DNA of 64,000 bases from NCBI GenBank assembly GCA_963925895.1, contig CAWUVH010000009.1, positions 1 to 64,000 on the forward strand. Direction: 5' to 3'. Positions within the stretch are counted from its first letter, which is position 1. The number at the start of each line of letters is the position of its first letter. This document shows positions 8,093-16,943 of this stretch, one piece after another. This DNA comes from Eutrophovita sp913057845. GTDB taxonomy: Bacteria; Pseudomonadota; Gammaproteobacteria; Burkholderiales; Eutrophovitaceae. The notes beneath the pieces are model-generated. The model saw only the letters and a list, made by a program, of their open reading frames with translations. It ran no database searches and was not told the origin of the DNA. Position numbers and translations under genes: made by a program.

Positions 8093-9142
8093 ATGAAGTT
8101 TGTTGACGAAGCCAAAATAGAAGCGCAGGCAGGCAAAGGGGGCGATGGCGTTGCCGCATTTCGCCGCGAAAAATTTGTCCCTAAAGGTGGTCCGAGCGGC
8201 GGAGATGGGGGTCGAGGTGGATCGATCTATGTTCGCGCTTCCAGGGACATCAATACCCTTTTAGACTATCGTTTCAAACGAATTTTTCGCGCTAAAAATG
8301 GTGAGAATGGTCAGGGCAAAGACTGTTATGGTCGATCAGGTAATGATCTCTACCTAGAAGTTCCCATGGGCACAATCATTTACGATGAAGCCGACAACTC
8401 CGTAATTTTTGATCTAAGCCAAGATGGGCAAACGGAACAACTATGCAAAGGAGGCAAAGGGGGGCTCGGCAATATACACTTCAAGTCGAGCATCAACCGT
8501 GCGCCGAGGCAGTTCACCAATGGCGAACTCGGCGAAACCAGGATGATTCGTATGGAGCTTAGTGTTCTTGCGGACGTTGGCTTGTTAGGATTTCCAAATG
8601 CGGGGAAATCGACCCTCATCACTTCGGTATCCGCTGCGAAGCCCAAAGTAGCCGACTATCCATTTACGACATTACATCCTCATTTAGGAGTTGTGCGCTC
8701 TGGATTTAGAGGCAGCTTTGTAATCGCAGATATACCCGGGCTAATTGCTGGCGCCTCGGAAGGCGCAGGACTGGGACATCAGTTCTTAAAGCATCTGCAA
8801 CGAACTAAATTATTAGTTCATGTAATCGACATAGGCACCGAATACCCTGATACAGACTCAATCGCGCAAGGAGCTAACGATATATGTCTCGAATTACAAA
8901 AGTATGATGAAGCACTATTTAAGAAACCAAGGTGGATTGCATTAAATAAAATAGACTTAATTCCTAAGGAGGAACAAGGAGCGTTTGTTGCGGAGATATC
9001 CGCCGCCCTCAAAAAAGGACTCGCCGATAGCTCGCGGATTTTTCCAATCTCATCGCTATCCGCAGAAGGCACTCCAGCGCTTATTAATAGCATCATGGAA
9101 TACATGAGTAAACTAGAAGAAGACAAGAACGAATCCCATTAA
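8093..9142 (+). CDS. obgE: Obg family GTPase
   Basis: GTPase of late 50S subunit assembly and stress control. The 349 residues show the glycine-rich Obg fold first (GKGGDGVAAFRREKF, GGPSGGDGGRGG), then the G domain from about residue 160 with G1 GFPNAGKST, G3 DIPGL and G4 NKID. The short C-terminus is acidic, as usual. It sits between rpmA and proB, the conserved gammaproteobacterial order. Confidence 0.97.
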   Translation: MKFVDEAKIEAQAGKGGDGVAAFRREKFVPKGGPSGGDGGRGGSIYVRASRDINTLLDYRFKRIFRAKNGENGQGKDCYGRSGNDLYLEVPMGTIIYDEADNSVIFDLSQDGQTEQLCKGGKGGLGNIHFKSSINRAPRQFTNGELGETRMIRMELSVLADVGLLGFPNAGKSTLITSVSAAKPKVADYPFTTLHPHLGVVRSGFRGSFVIADIPGLIAGASEGAGLGHQFLKHLQRTKLLVHVIDIGTEYPDTDSIAQGANDICLELQKYDEALFKKPRWIALNKIDLIPKEEQGAFVAEISAALKKGLADSSRIFPISSLSAEGTPALINSIMEYMSKLEEDKNESH

Positions 9143-9159
9143 TTGAGTCCTTACGAGAG

Positions 9160-10281
9160 ATGAACACTAAGGCGCACCACAACAAACGAATCGTCGTTAA
9201 AATTGGCAGTAGCCTGATTACGGCCAATGGCCAAGGGCTTGACTTGCCTGCACTTAGGGAGTGGACTCGACAAATCGTAAAGATCAAAAAAGAAGGATCT
9301 GAAATCGTTCTCGTCTCCAGTGGAGCGGTCGCCGAAGGCATGCTTCGTTTGGGCTGGAAAGTGCGGCCCACCATGATTCATGATCTTCAAGCAGCAGCCG
9401 CAGTCGGGCAGATGGGCTTAATCAGAGCCTATGAAGACGCCTTTCAGGCCTTAGGGTTACACACCGCTCAAATTTTACTAACCCATGATGATTTGGCTAA
9501 CAGAACGCGATATTTAAATGCTAGATCCACACTGCGCACATTGATAGATCTGGGCATTGTGCCGATTGTGAACGAGAACGACTCGATCGCAACCGAAGAA
9601 ATTAAGTTTGGTGATAATGACACTTTAGCTGCACTCGTTGCGAACTTGGTTGAGGCGGATACGCTCATCATTCTTACCGATCAAGATGGCCTCTTCACTG
9701 GCGACCCAAGAACATCTCAAGATGTTCAAAAAATTGATGTAGCTGACGCAGGTGACCCCTCACTGGAACAAATGGCGACAGGTAATGGCTCCAACCTAGG
9801 CAGCGGCGGCATGCTCACAAAATTGCGTGCGGCAAAACGAGCTGCGCGCAGCGGGACGCATACCGTCATCGCCAACGGGAAAGAATCAGATGTCTTATTG
9901 CGCATTCTATCTGGGGAAAAGATTGGCAGCAGACTGAATGCCTCCAAGCCTGTGATGACCGCCAGAAAACAATGGCTCAGTAATCATTTACAAGTTCGCG
10001 GCACACTCACTCTTGATGAAGGGGCAATACACGCCATAACCATAAATCATAAAAGTTTATTACCCATAGGTGTTACTAGTATTCAAGGAGACTTCGATCG
10101 AGGCGATGTTGTAGCTTGCGCCAACGCGTCGGGGAAAGTCATTGCCTACGGACTCATCAACTACAATTTCACAGAAATAAACAGGATAAAAGGGCTTCCC
10201 TCTGAACAAATAGCAAAGGTACTCGGCTATGTGGATGATCTAGAACTCATTAATAGAGATAATCTGGCGCTTGACGACTAA
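9160..10281 (+). CDS. proB: Glutamate 5-kinase
   Basis: Phosphorylates glutamate in the first step of proline synthesis. The 373-residue protein has an N-terminal amino-acid-kinase domain (VVKIGSSLIT near residue 12, VSSGAVAEG, VNENDS, GSGGMLTKL) and a C-terminal PUA domain (about 280-370), the full bacterial layout. It begins 17 bases after obgE. proA is not in the window. Confidence 0.96.
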   Translation: MNTKAHHNKRIVVKIGSSLITANGQGLDLPALREWTRQIVKIKKEGSEIVLVSSGAVAEGMLRLGWKVRPTMIHDLQAAAAVGQMGLIRAYEDAFQALGLHTAQILLTHDDLANRTRYLNARSTLRTLIDLGIVPIVNENDSIATEEIKFGDNDTLAALVANLVEADTLIILTDQDGLFTGDPRTSQDVQKIDVADAGDPSLEQMATGNGSNLGSGGMLTKLRAAKRAARSGTHTVIANGKESDVLLRILSGEKIGSRLNASKPVMTARKQWLSNHLQVRGTLTLDEGAIHAITINHKSLLPIGVTSIQGDFDRGDVVACANASGKVIAYGLINYNFTEINRIKGLPSEQIAKVLGYVDDLELINRDNLALDD

Positions 10282-10303
10282 GAATTAGGCGCCCCAACCA
10301 TAA

Positions 10304-10918
10304 TCATTGGCTTAGCCGACCCTTCTTTTTGCTCATTTCTCCCTTCTTGAAGAGCACCTTTAATTGCCGCTCATCTAATAAATTGGCACCGTCGATACAA
10401 ATATAATATTTTAACAAATCCCCTCGATAACCATTAGCCGTTTGGTAAAATGCTCCCCGCCATTGAGGATTTTTAACAGGCATCCACGCCTTATCGAACC
10501 CGAAGCTTGAGGCATAAAACTTGTACTCCGCGGTTTCACAGCGAAACCCCTCATAGGTTATGTTCTCACTGCCTTTGGGAGAGACCGTAAGTAAAACCAT
10601 ACGGACAACCCCATCCTCTCCCAGCTGAATTGAAGAGACATCAACGAGAAACCGAAAACCGGACTGACTTGTTGTCTGAAAAAGACTGAACCGGTTTTTT
10701 TGAGGGGGTGGTGGCAAATCAATGCCCAACTCATTCCAATGTTGTGATCTCTCGTATTTTTCCTTTGTATTTATAGATCCGTCCTGTTTATACCGACCTG
10801 ACTCATCGGTTTGAGCATGCGCATCGATTTGAATGCTAGAAACGGCGCACGCCAAGACCAGGCCTAAGCCTATGATGCCCAAGACCAGCGAGTTTAATCT
10901 CTCTAAAAAAAAGCACAT
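10304..10918 (-). CDS. CNP1-like family secreted protein
   Basis: Function unknown. The 204-residue protein starts with a hydrophobic signal sequence (LVLGIIGLGLVLACAVS, likely cut after AHA near residue 35). The mature part resembles the CNP1-like family (PF08750) of proteobacterial envelope proteins: WNELGIDLPPPP, then a beta-rich stretch FRFLVDVSSIQLGEDGVVRMVLL, and RCETAEYKFYA. It is convergent with proB, with only 22 bases between the stops. I am fairly sure of the family and have no basis for a specific role. Confidence 0.75.
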   Translation of the reverse strand: MCFFLERLNSLVLGIIGLGLVLACAVSSIQIDAHAQTDESGRYKQDGSINTKEKYERSQHWNELGIDLPPPPQKNRFSLFQTTSQSGFRFLVDVSSIQLGEDGVVRMVLLTVSPKGSENITYEGFRCETAEYKFYASSFGFDKAWMPVKNPQWRGAFYQTANGYRGDLLKYYICIDGANLLDERQLKVLFKKGEMSKKKGRLSQ

Positions 10919-11180
10919 ATCAACTTTCTGAAAAACACATCTAACTTTAAGAATAGATGTATTGACGGGTCAGTGGATGGAAGACTTTACCTGAAGCAAA
11001 GGGCTTTGTGCCCAATATCAGAAAAATAGAACCCCGTCCGCGATCAAAGATCGTGAGTCGACCCAGCCATATACATTCTCCAAATATATTGCCGGCCTTC
11101 CTCAATTAAAGCCATCCCTTTGGACTCTAGGCGATCAACCCAGTAACGAGACTATATTGGTGCAACTTTCAAGGTCATTC

Positions 11181-11768
11181 TCAACTATCCGCAATCAAAT
11201 CACTCACTAAAGAGTCGCGGGAGCTTTCAGACACCTCTTCAATTTCTACCGTGTAGTTAGGATGATCTATTCCAATACTTAGCGATGATCCGTGAAGAAG
11301 CGACCTCCTCATATCATTCGTGAGCTCAAATCTAAGAAAATGCACCGCAGAGGTTTTCTCAGCATTTTCACGGTCCAAGTCCTCATCCGCAAAAGGAAAA
11401 ACCTTATCAAATCCAGGAACCTTCACCCAAACACGATCTTCAAGATCAATGAGCTTCGATAGAGCAACTTTTCTCTCAGCCTCATCAGGGTATTCAATTA
11501 ACAACGTCGCCTTCCAGTTACCTCCGTCTGGAACCAAGGGCAGATAAGCGTGCAATTCCTCATTGATGGCTTCTTCTTCAAAAATTCGTTCTACCCGAAG
11601 CATTTCCTGAACTTGATATTGAACGGTTAAGGCATCCTCAAATAATAAGGTCACATGCTCACCCAAATATATTTTCCTATTTTTTTTATGCTCCATAACT
11701 TCTGCACGAAACAAGGATCTACGCGTCGCATATTCTTCTAGTGACATCAAGCTTGATCTATTCAACAT
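11181..11768 (-). CDS. DUF3501 family protein
   Basis: Function unknown. The 195 residues fit DUF3501: an N-terminal MSLEEYATRRSLFRAEVMEHKKNRKI helix, VTLLFEDALTVQYQVQEMLR, and a C-terminal HFLRFELTNDMRRSLLHG followed by an acidic tail. Genes of this family usually follow an Fe-S oxidoreductase and a rubrerythrin, exactly as here. It begins 17 bases after the Fe-S gene, so the two are one operon. A role with the diiron/Fe-S partners in peroxide or redox defence is inferred from context only. Confidence 0.8.
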   Translation of the reverse strand: MLNRSSLMSLEEYATRRSLFRAEVMEHKKNRKIYLGEHVTLLFEDALTVQYQVQEMLRVERIFEEEAINEELHAYLPLVPDGGNWKATLLIEYPDEAERKVALSKLIDLEDRVWVKVPGFDKVFPFADEDLDRENAEKTSAVHFLRFELTNDMRRSLLHGSSLSIGIDHPNYTVEIEEVSESSRDSLVSDLIADS

Positions 11769-11785
11769 TTATTTCTCTCCAATTC

Positions 11786-13120
11786 TTATAAACCGTAAGC
11801 AATACGCAATAACGTAATGGGATGACGTTTTTTGACGTCACTCACACCATGTTTCTCTTCTATACCTTGTACGATATGGGTCGCAGCAATGGCACAATCC
11901 GAACTGATGTACTGCGGCGCTTCCTCATTCATCTGACGAAAAACTGGCCGACCAATTTTCATCGAATCGGCGTAGTATTCCTTCTTGACGCCCCATGTGC
12001 CGTCATGTCCAGAACACCGCTCCACGGTATTGACCGTGGTACCTGGGACTCGCTCTAACATTTCCTTAGTCTTTAAACCAATATTTTGCACACGCAAATG
12101 ACAAGGTACGTGATACGAAACCTGCCCTAACGATTCTTTAAAATCCTTATTGAGAAGACCGTCACGATCACGCAGCACAAAATATTCGAATGGATCAAAC
12201 ATGGCTTTCGCCACCAACCGGACATCTTCATCATCGGGGAAAAGCAGTGGTAACTCCTGCTTGAACATCAAAGTACAAGAGGGCACAGAGGTCATGAGCG
12301 CATAACCTTCCCGAGCATACTTAACCATCTGAGGAATATTTTTTTCTTTTAAGCTTTTAACAGCGTCAAGGTCGCCCAACTCCAGCTTAGGCATACCGCA
12401 ACAAGCCTCTTTTTGAACTGCGACAACCGGGATTTGATTATGTTCGAGCACCTTAAATAGGTCGTCACCAATATTTGGCTCATTGTAGTTCACGTAGCAC
12501 GTAACAAACACAGCCACTTTTCCAGGGGTCCTCTGGCCTTCTTGGGGGGAGGTCACGCTTACTTCAGGCAATTGGGACCGGAACGTTTTTCCCGCATATT
12601 TTGGCAGCTGGCGATCCTTATGAATGCCAAGTGTTTTGTCCATAACAGAGCGCGTCACCTTGTTCGTGTTAACGGCATTGATCGTCTGAACAACCACAGG
12701 GATAGACGAAAGTTTCCCCAGCGCATCCGTACTCGACAATAATTTATCTCTAAAGTTTGTCTGACCGTTTTTAAATTTCTGCGCCTTCGCGCGCAACATT
12801 AGGTGGGGGAAATCAACATTCCATTCGTGCGGCGGCACATACGGACATTTGCTCATATAACACATGTCGCACAGATAGCACTTATCAACTACTTTTGAAT
12901 AATCCTCTTTAGCGACACCGTCCACCTCCATCGTGGCGCTTTCATCAATCAAATCAAAGAGTGTTGGAAAAGCCGTGCATAGGTTGACGCAACGCCGACA
13001 CCCATGACAAATATCAAATACGCGCTCCATTTCTTCATGCAGCGGTTCTTCCTTATAGAACTCCTCATCCTCCCATTTAAGAGGATGTCGCGTTGGTGCT
13101 TCTAGACTACCTTCTCGCAT
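11786..13120 (-). CDS. Fe-S oxidoreductase with two 4Fe-4S clusters and CCG domains (GlpC/HdrD-like)
   Basis: Predicted cytoplasmic electron-transfer protein of 444 residues. Two 4Fe-4S motifs are visible: Cys38/41/44/48 (CHGCRRCVNLC) and Cys81/84/87/92 (CYLCDMC, KCP). The C-terminal half has cysteine-rich CCG-type motifs (EACCGMPKLE and a later ERCSGHDGTWG) as in heterodisulfide reductase subunit D and glycerol-3-phosphate dehydrogenase subunit C. No GlpA/B or Hdr partners are adjacent; instead it sits between rubrerythrin and DUF3501, which suggests that it feeds electrons to rubrerythrin. That link is inference. Confidence 0.85.
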   Translation of the reverse strand: MREGSLEAPTRHPLKWEDEEFYKEEPLHEEMERVFDICHGCRRCVNLCTAFPTLFDLIDESATMEVDGVAKEDYSKVVDKCYLCDMCYMSKCPYVPPHEWNVDFPHLMLRAKAQKFKNGQTNFRDKLLSSTDALGKLSSIPVVVQTINAVNTNKVTRSVMDKTLGIHKDRQLPKYAGKTFRSQLPEVSVTSPQEGQRTPGKVAVFVTCYVNYNEPNIGDDLFKVLEHNQIPVVAVQKEACCGMPKLELGDLDAVKSLKEKNIPQMVKYAREGYALMTSVPSCTLMFKQELPLLFPDDEDVRLVAKAMFDPFEYFVLRDRDGLLNKDFKESLGQVSYHVPCHLRVQNIGLKTKEMLERVPGTTVNTVERCSGHDGTWGVKKEYYADSMKIGRPVFRQMNEEAPQYISSDCAIAATHIVQGIEEKHGVSDVKKRHPITLLRIAYGL

Positions 13121-13150
13121 AAAACGTCCGCCGTAAAATACCCATTCAAT

Positions 13151-13188
13151 AAAAAAGCGTGAGCATGAATTAACTCAGGCTCACGCTT
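13151..13188 (-). terminator. Terminator after rubrerythrin
   Basis: A 10-bp perfect stem AAGCGTGAGC / GCTCACGCTT is followed, on the minus strand, by a run of T residues. It lies between the rubrerythrin stop and the Fe-S oxidoreductase start, so the downstream pair would be expressed by read-through or from its own promoter. Confidence 0.85.
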
Positions 13189-13220
13189 CCTACAACCCAA
13201 TTAAACTGATGAACTCAGAA

Positions 13221-13643
13221 TTAATCCTCTAGTGCATCCAGAGCTTTTTGGAATCGGTTCGCATGGGACCGCTCTGCTTTAGCGAGCGTCTCAAACCAAT
13301 CTGCGATTTCATCAAAACCCTCATCACGAGCTGTTTTTGCCATTCCAGGATACATATCCGTGTACTCGTGTGTTTCACCCGCGACTGAAGCAGTCAAATT
13401 AAGTCGTGTACCACCGATGGGTAATCCGGTAGCTGGGTCACCAACCTGCTCTAAATATTCGAGATGACCATGAGCATGCCCAGTCTCACCTTCAGCAGTA
13501 GAACGGAATACTGTCGCTACGTCATTTTGACCCTCAATGTCCGCCTTGTTCGCGAAATACAAATATCGTCGATTTGCTTGTGACTCGCCTGCAAACGCGT
13601 CTTTTAGACTTTGTTCCGTCTTTGATCCTTTTAACCCAGCCAT
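13221..13643 (-). CDS. Rubrerythrin, diiron domain only
   Basis: Ferritin-like diiron protein that reduces hydrogen peroxide. The 140 residues keep the diiron ligand set expected for rubrerythrin: Glu20, Glu53, His56, Glu90, Glu93, Glu124 and His127. The C-terminal rubredoxin domain of classical rubrerythrin is absent, so electrons must come from another protein, plausibly the Fe-S oxidoreductase encoded next. A ribosome binding site (AGGGAG) precedes the ATG. A 17-bp dyad lies about 100 bases upstream. Confidence 0.92.
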   Translation of the reverse strand: MAGLKGSKTEQSLKDAFAGESQANRRYLYFANKADIEGQNDVATVFRSTAEGETGHAHGHLEYLEQVGDPATGLPIGGTRLNLTASVAGETHEYTDMYPGMAKTARDEGFDEIADWFETLAKAERSHANRFQKALDALED

Positions 13644-13743
13644 TTATAAACTCCCTTTCGATTTTAATTTACTGATAATTATTGCTTCCCAGGTCCTATC
13701 GTGCCGTGAAAACAACTAATCCTTGATACCTGGACCATCAAAC

Positions 13744-13760
13744 TTTAGACAAGTTCTAAA
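13744..13760. promoter_or_regulatory. Perfect dyad upstream of rubrerythrin (candidate operator)
   Basis: TTTAGACAAGTTCTAAA has two perfect six-base arms (TTTAGA/TCTAAA) around a five-base centre. It lies in the 195-base gap between the rubrerythrin start and the DUF3025 gene, about 100 bases upstream of the rubrerythrin ATG. The regulator is unknown. Confidence 0.4.
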
Positions 13761-13838
13761 TTTTTGATATCTGCAGTGTATTTTTACAAGATCTTTCTGT
13801 CAATCAGGAGGCATCGAAAATGAAACTGTTTTCCGTGT

Positions 13839-14654
13839 TTATTTCCATGCTTTTTTTACGGACTTTGGGGGGCGAAAATACGAATCATTGAGAAAAAACT
13901 CTAATTTCTCATTCCCCTCCCAACAACCTGGCAGCCCAAGCATCGGTAACGGTGAAAAGTTGCGTCCAGAACTAAACAATTCTCCATTCGGAATCATTTG
14001 GGATAACTCAGCATCGATGACTGCTGTCGAAAGCGCTGAGCAACCCACTGGGTACTCGAGTATCAATGCTTTACCCGTCATCCCCACATATGGATTCATC
14101 GCTTTTTCCAGCAATGCATGTCCAAAAATGCTGAATGACATATCTTGCATCACCTCACCACGAGATTCATAAAAAATTTCAACCCACTTAAAATCCTTTA
14201 ACAGTCGGTTCAACCCAGGGTTTCGGGACACAACGATCACTCCGTCTTCATCAAAAATCGTTAGTGCATCCCCTTGAGGTGACCGCCCTCTCTCCACATC
14301 ATTCTGTAGGACTGCGAAATGTCGCGCATTGAGCGCCGCCTTTGACCTAGGAAATAACAACCACACCAGGGCATTCAATAAATCGTGCCAATTTTGAGGT
14401 CTCACTTGCACCTCTCCAGTCAAAAAAGTACGCTGTTCGAAACCTGCCTCAAACACCTTTGGCCTCTGCAATTGAGGCACAAAATTAATGTCGGCCCCGT
14501 TCGCATTCACAATGGGGGCAGATTGCTGCGCAACGAGTCGATTCAGCTCCTGACACGTAGGCCAATTGGCTGAATTTAAGTTTGAGAGATAAATTTTGAT
14601 ATCTTCACAAAATTTACTCCCTAATAATCTTTTTCGGCCCTCTAAATAATCCAC
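13839..14654 (-). CDS. DUF3025 family protein
   Basis: Function unknown. The 271 residues match the DUF3025 pattern: FVPQLQRPKVFEAGFEQRTFLTGEV, then RPQNWHDLLNALVWLLFPRSKAALNARH and DALTIFDEDGVIVV. No signal peptide or membrane segment is seen, so it is probably cytoplasmic. It stands alone between rubrerythrin and the divergent flavoprotein gene. Confidence 0.8.
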   Translation of the reverse strand: MDYLEGRKRLLGSKFCEDIKIYLSNLNSANWPTCQELNRLVAQQSAPIVNANGADINFVPQLQRPKVFEAGFEQRTFLTGEVQVRPQNWHDLLNALVWLLFPRSKAALNARHFAVLQNDVERGRSPQGDALTIFDEDGVIVVSRNPGLNRLLKDFKWVEIFYESRGEVMQDMSFSIFGHALLEKAMNPYVGMTGKALILEYPVGCSALSTAVIDAELSQMIPNGELFSSGRNFSPLPMLGLPGCWEGNEKLEFFLNDSYFRPPKSVKKAWK

Positions 14655-14733
14655 TGGCTTACGGCGTTAAAATAGCTTTTGATAATGATAGCTCAGATAG
14701 AGTGACAATAAATATTAAGGATTGATACGCTCA

Positions 14734-15843
14734 GTGGACCAAATTGAATGTGTAGTCGTTGGCGCAGGAGTGATTGGCCTATCGATTGCCCGCGCATTAG
14801 CGCTAGAAGGCAGGGAAGTACTCATTATGGAAGCCGAAGATACGTTTGGCACCCATACCAGCTCGAGAAATTCTGAGGTTATTCATGCGGGTATTTATTA
14901 TCCAAAAGACTCGCTGAAAGCAACTCTTTGCGTTCAGGGGAAAAAACTGCTCTACGAGTACTGTGAACTTCGTGATATTCCGTTTAAACGCGTTGGAAAA
15001 TTAATTGTCGCAACAAACGAATCAGAAATTGAAACGGTGACACAATATATCTCTAAAGCAGCTGAAAATGGAGTGAATGACCTCACATGGCTCGACCAAA
15101 AAGAGGCCTTAGAACTTGAACCCGAAATCCAATGCGCTGGCGCTGTGTTCTCTCCCTCGACCGGGATTATCGACTCTCATGCTTACATGCTCAGTCTGTT
15201 GGGAGATGCAGAGAATGCGGGGTGCATCGTCGCCTATCACACCTCCATCGAATCCATTGACCCCGACGAGCATGGATTCACTCTAAAGACCGGCGGCTCT
15301 CACGCACATAAACTTCATACTAAACTCTTAATTAATGCGGCAGGGTTACGGGCATGTGATGTCGCCAACGCGATCACGGATTTAGACAAAGCACTCATTC
15401 CAACCCCCTACTTTGCCAAGGCTCACTATTACTCACTCTCCGGTCGAAATCCGTTCAAACACCTCATTTACCCAGTAGCACACGAAGCTTTTCTCGGCGT
15501 CCATGTCACAGTAGATATGGGCGGGAACGCTCGGTTTGGTCCAGATCTCGACTGGATACCAGACATAGATTACGCATTTGATAATTCTCGAGAAACATTG
15601 TTTTATGATGCCATTCGCCGCTACTGGCCCTCAGCAAATCAAAAACAACTCCAACCAGGATACACCGGCATCAGGCCAAAAATATCTGGCCCTGGAGAGC
15701 CGGCTGCGGATTTTATGGTTCAATCTGAAAAGGACCACCACCTGAGAGGACTCGTTAATCTGTTTGGGATCGAATCGCCAGGATTAACTGCCAGTTTAGC
15801 GATAGCTGAATTGGTCAAAGAACTATTAGTCAGGGACGCTTAG
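14734..15843 (+). CDS. FAD-dependent oxidoreductase, L-2-hydroxyglutarate oxidase-like
   Basis: DAO-family flavoprotein, most like LhgO/L-2-hydroxyglutarate dehydrogenases. The N-terminal FAD motif VVVGAGVIGLSIARALA is followed by EAEDTFGTHTSSRNSEVIHAGIYY, a signature of that family, and the C-terminus carries GIRPKISGPGEPAADF. I prefer the GTG at 14734 (MDQIEC) because it places the FAD motif at the usual distance; a TTG at 14722 would have AAGGA directly against it. The substrate could be another 2-hydroxy acid. It faces the DUF3025 gene divergently and precedes the aldolase cluster. Confidence 0.8.
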   Translation: MDQIECVVVGAGVIGLSIARALALEGREVLIMEAEDTFGTHTSSRNSEVIHAGIYYPKDSLKATLCVQGKKLLYEYCELRDIPFKRVGKLIVATNESEIETVTQYISKAAENGVNDLTWLDQKEALELEPEIQCAGAVFSPSTGIIDSHAYMLSLLGDAENAGCIVAYHTSIESIDPDEHGFTLKTGGSHAHKLHTKLLINAAGLRACDVANAITDLDKALIPTPYFAKAHYYSLSGRNPFKHLIYPVAHEAFLGVHVTVDMGGNARFGPDLDWIPDIDYAFDNSRETLFYDAIRRYWPSANQKQLQPGYTGIRPKISGPGEPAADFMVQSEKDHHLRGLVNLFGIESPGLTASLAIAELVKELLVRDA

Positions 15844-15904
15844 TAGACGCGTCGAGAACCACCTCAGATCAATATGAATCGGTATCAAAATCATGCCTAG
15901 GAAG

Positions 15905-16927
15905 TCAACTATTTTTTTGCTGAGCATCTAATAGATCCAGGGCGACGTCAACAATCATATCCTCTTGGCCACCGACCATCCTCCTGCGCCCAAGCTCCAC
16001 CAAAATATCGATCGTTTTTAATCCATACTGTTTCGCAGCTTTCTCGGCATGTAATAAAAAGCTTGAATAAACCCCGGCATAACCAAGTGCTAACGTTTCA
16101 CGATCAACCCTGACCGGTCTGTCTTGTAGCGGCCGCACGATATCCTCTGCAGCATCAATTAGCTTATAAAGATCACAACCATGGTTCCAACCAAGACGAT
16201 CCGCCGCCGCGATAAAAACTTCTAATGGAGCGTTTCCTGCCCCGGCACCCATACCCGCCAAACTCGCATCTACTCGATCACAACCCTCCTCAACCGCCAC
16301 GATTGAATTGGCAACTCCAAGACTAAGGTTATGATGCGCGTGCATACCAGTTTGCGTCTCAGGTTTAAGGACATCCTTAATTGCCCTAAAACGATCGCGC
16401 ACATCATTCATATTCAGGGCTCCTCCTGAATCGACCACATACACACATACAGCGCCATAACTTTCCATAAGCTTGGCTTGCTGAGCGAGACCGGAAGGAC
16501 TGTTCATATGACTCATCATCAGAAAACCAACCGGCTCCATTCCGATCTCTCGAGCGTATTCAAGATGCTGTCGAGAAATATCGGCCTCTGTACAGTGAGT
16601 CGCCACACGAACAACTCGCGCGCCAGCATCAAAGGCCGCCTTTAAATCATGCACGGTACCTATACCAGGGATCAATAACGTAGCCACTTTAGCGACTGAT
16701 AATTCTTCAGCAGCCGCTGCGATCCACTCAACATCTGTGTGACGTCCGAATCCGTAATTAAATGACGATCCTTGTAGACCATCACCGTGCGCCACCTCAA
16801 TTGAATCCACGTTCGCTTCATCTAAGGCTCTAGCTATTTTTTTAACATGCTCAATGCTGTACTGATGACGTATCGCGTGAGAACCATCCCGCAGCGTGAC
16901 GTCAGAGATATATATTTTTTTATTCAT
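15905..16927 (-). CDS. mhpE: 4-hydroxy-2-oxovalerate aldolase (DmpG/BphI/MhpE type)
   Basis: Class II aldolase that cleaves 4-hydroxy-2-oxovalerate to pyruvate and acetaldehyde, the last carbon-carbon step of meta-cleavage pathways. Active-site residues Arg13, Asp14 and His17 (TLRDGSH) and the metal-binding MHAHHN motif are present, with the C-terminal GRRMVGGQEDMI typical of the family. I chose the ATG at 16927, preceded by GGGGA; an upstream ATG at 16984 would add an unlike extension overlapping the neighbour. It follows the acetaldehyde dehydrogenase, its usual channelling partner, by 16 bases. Confidence 0.93.
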   Translation of the reverse strand: MNKKIYISDVTLRDGSHAIRHQYSIEHVKKIARALDEANVDSIEVAHGDGLQGSSFNYGFGRHTDVEWIAAAAEELSVAKVATLLIPGIGTVHDLKAAFDAGARVVRVATHCTEADISRQHLEYAREIGMEPVGFLMMSHMNSPSGLAQQAKLMESYGAVCVYVVDSGGALNMNDVRDRFRAIKDVLKPETQTGMHAHHNLSLGVANSIVAVEEGCDRVDASLAGMGAGAGNAPLEVFIAAADRLGWNHGCDLYKLIDAAEDIVRPLQDRPVRVDRETLALGYAGVYSSFLLHAEKAAKQYGLKTIDILVELGRRRMVGGQEDMIVDVALDLLDAQQKNS

Positions 16928-16943
16928 ATTTGTATTCCCCAGT

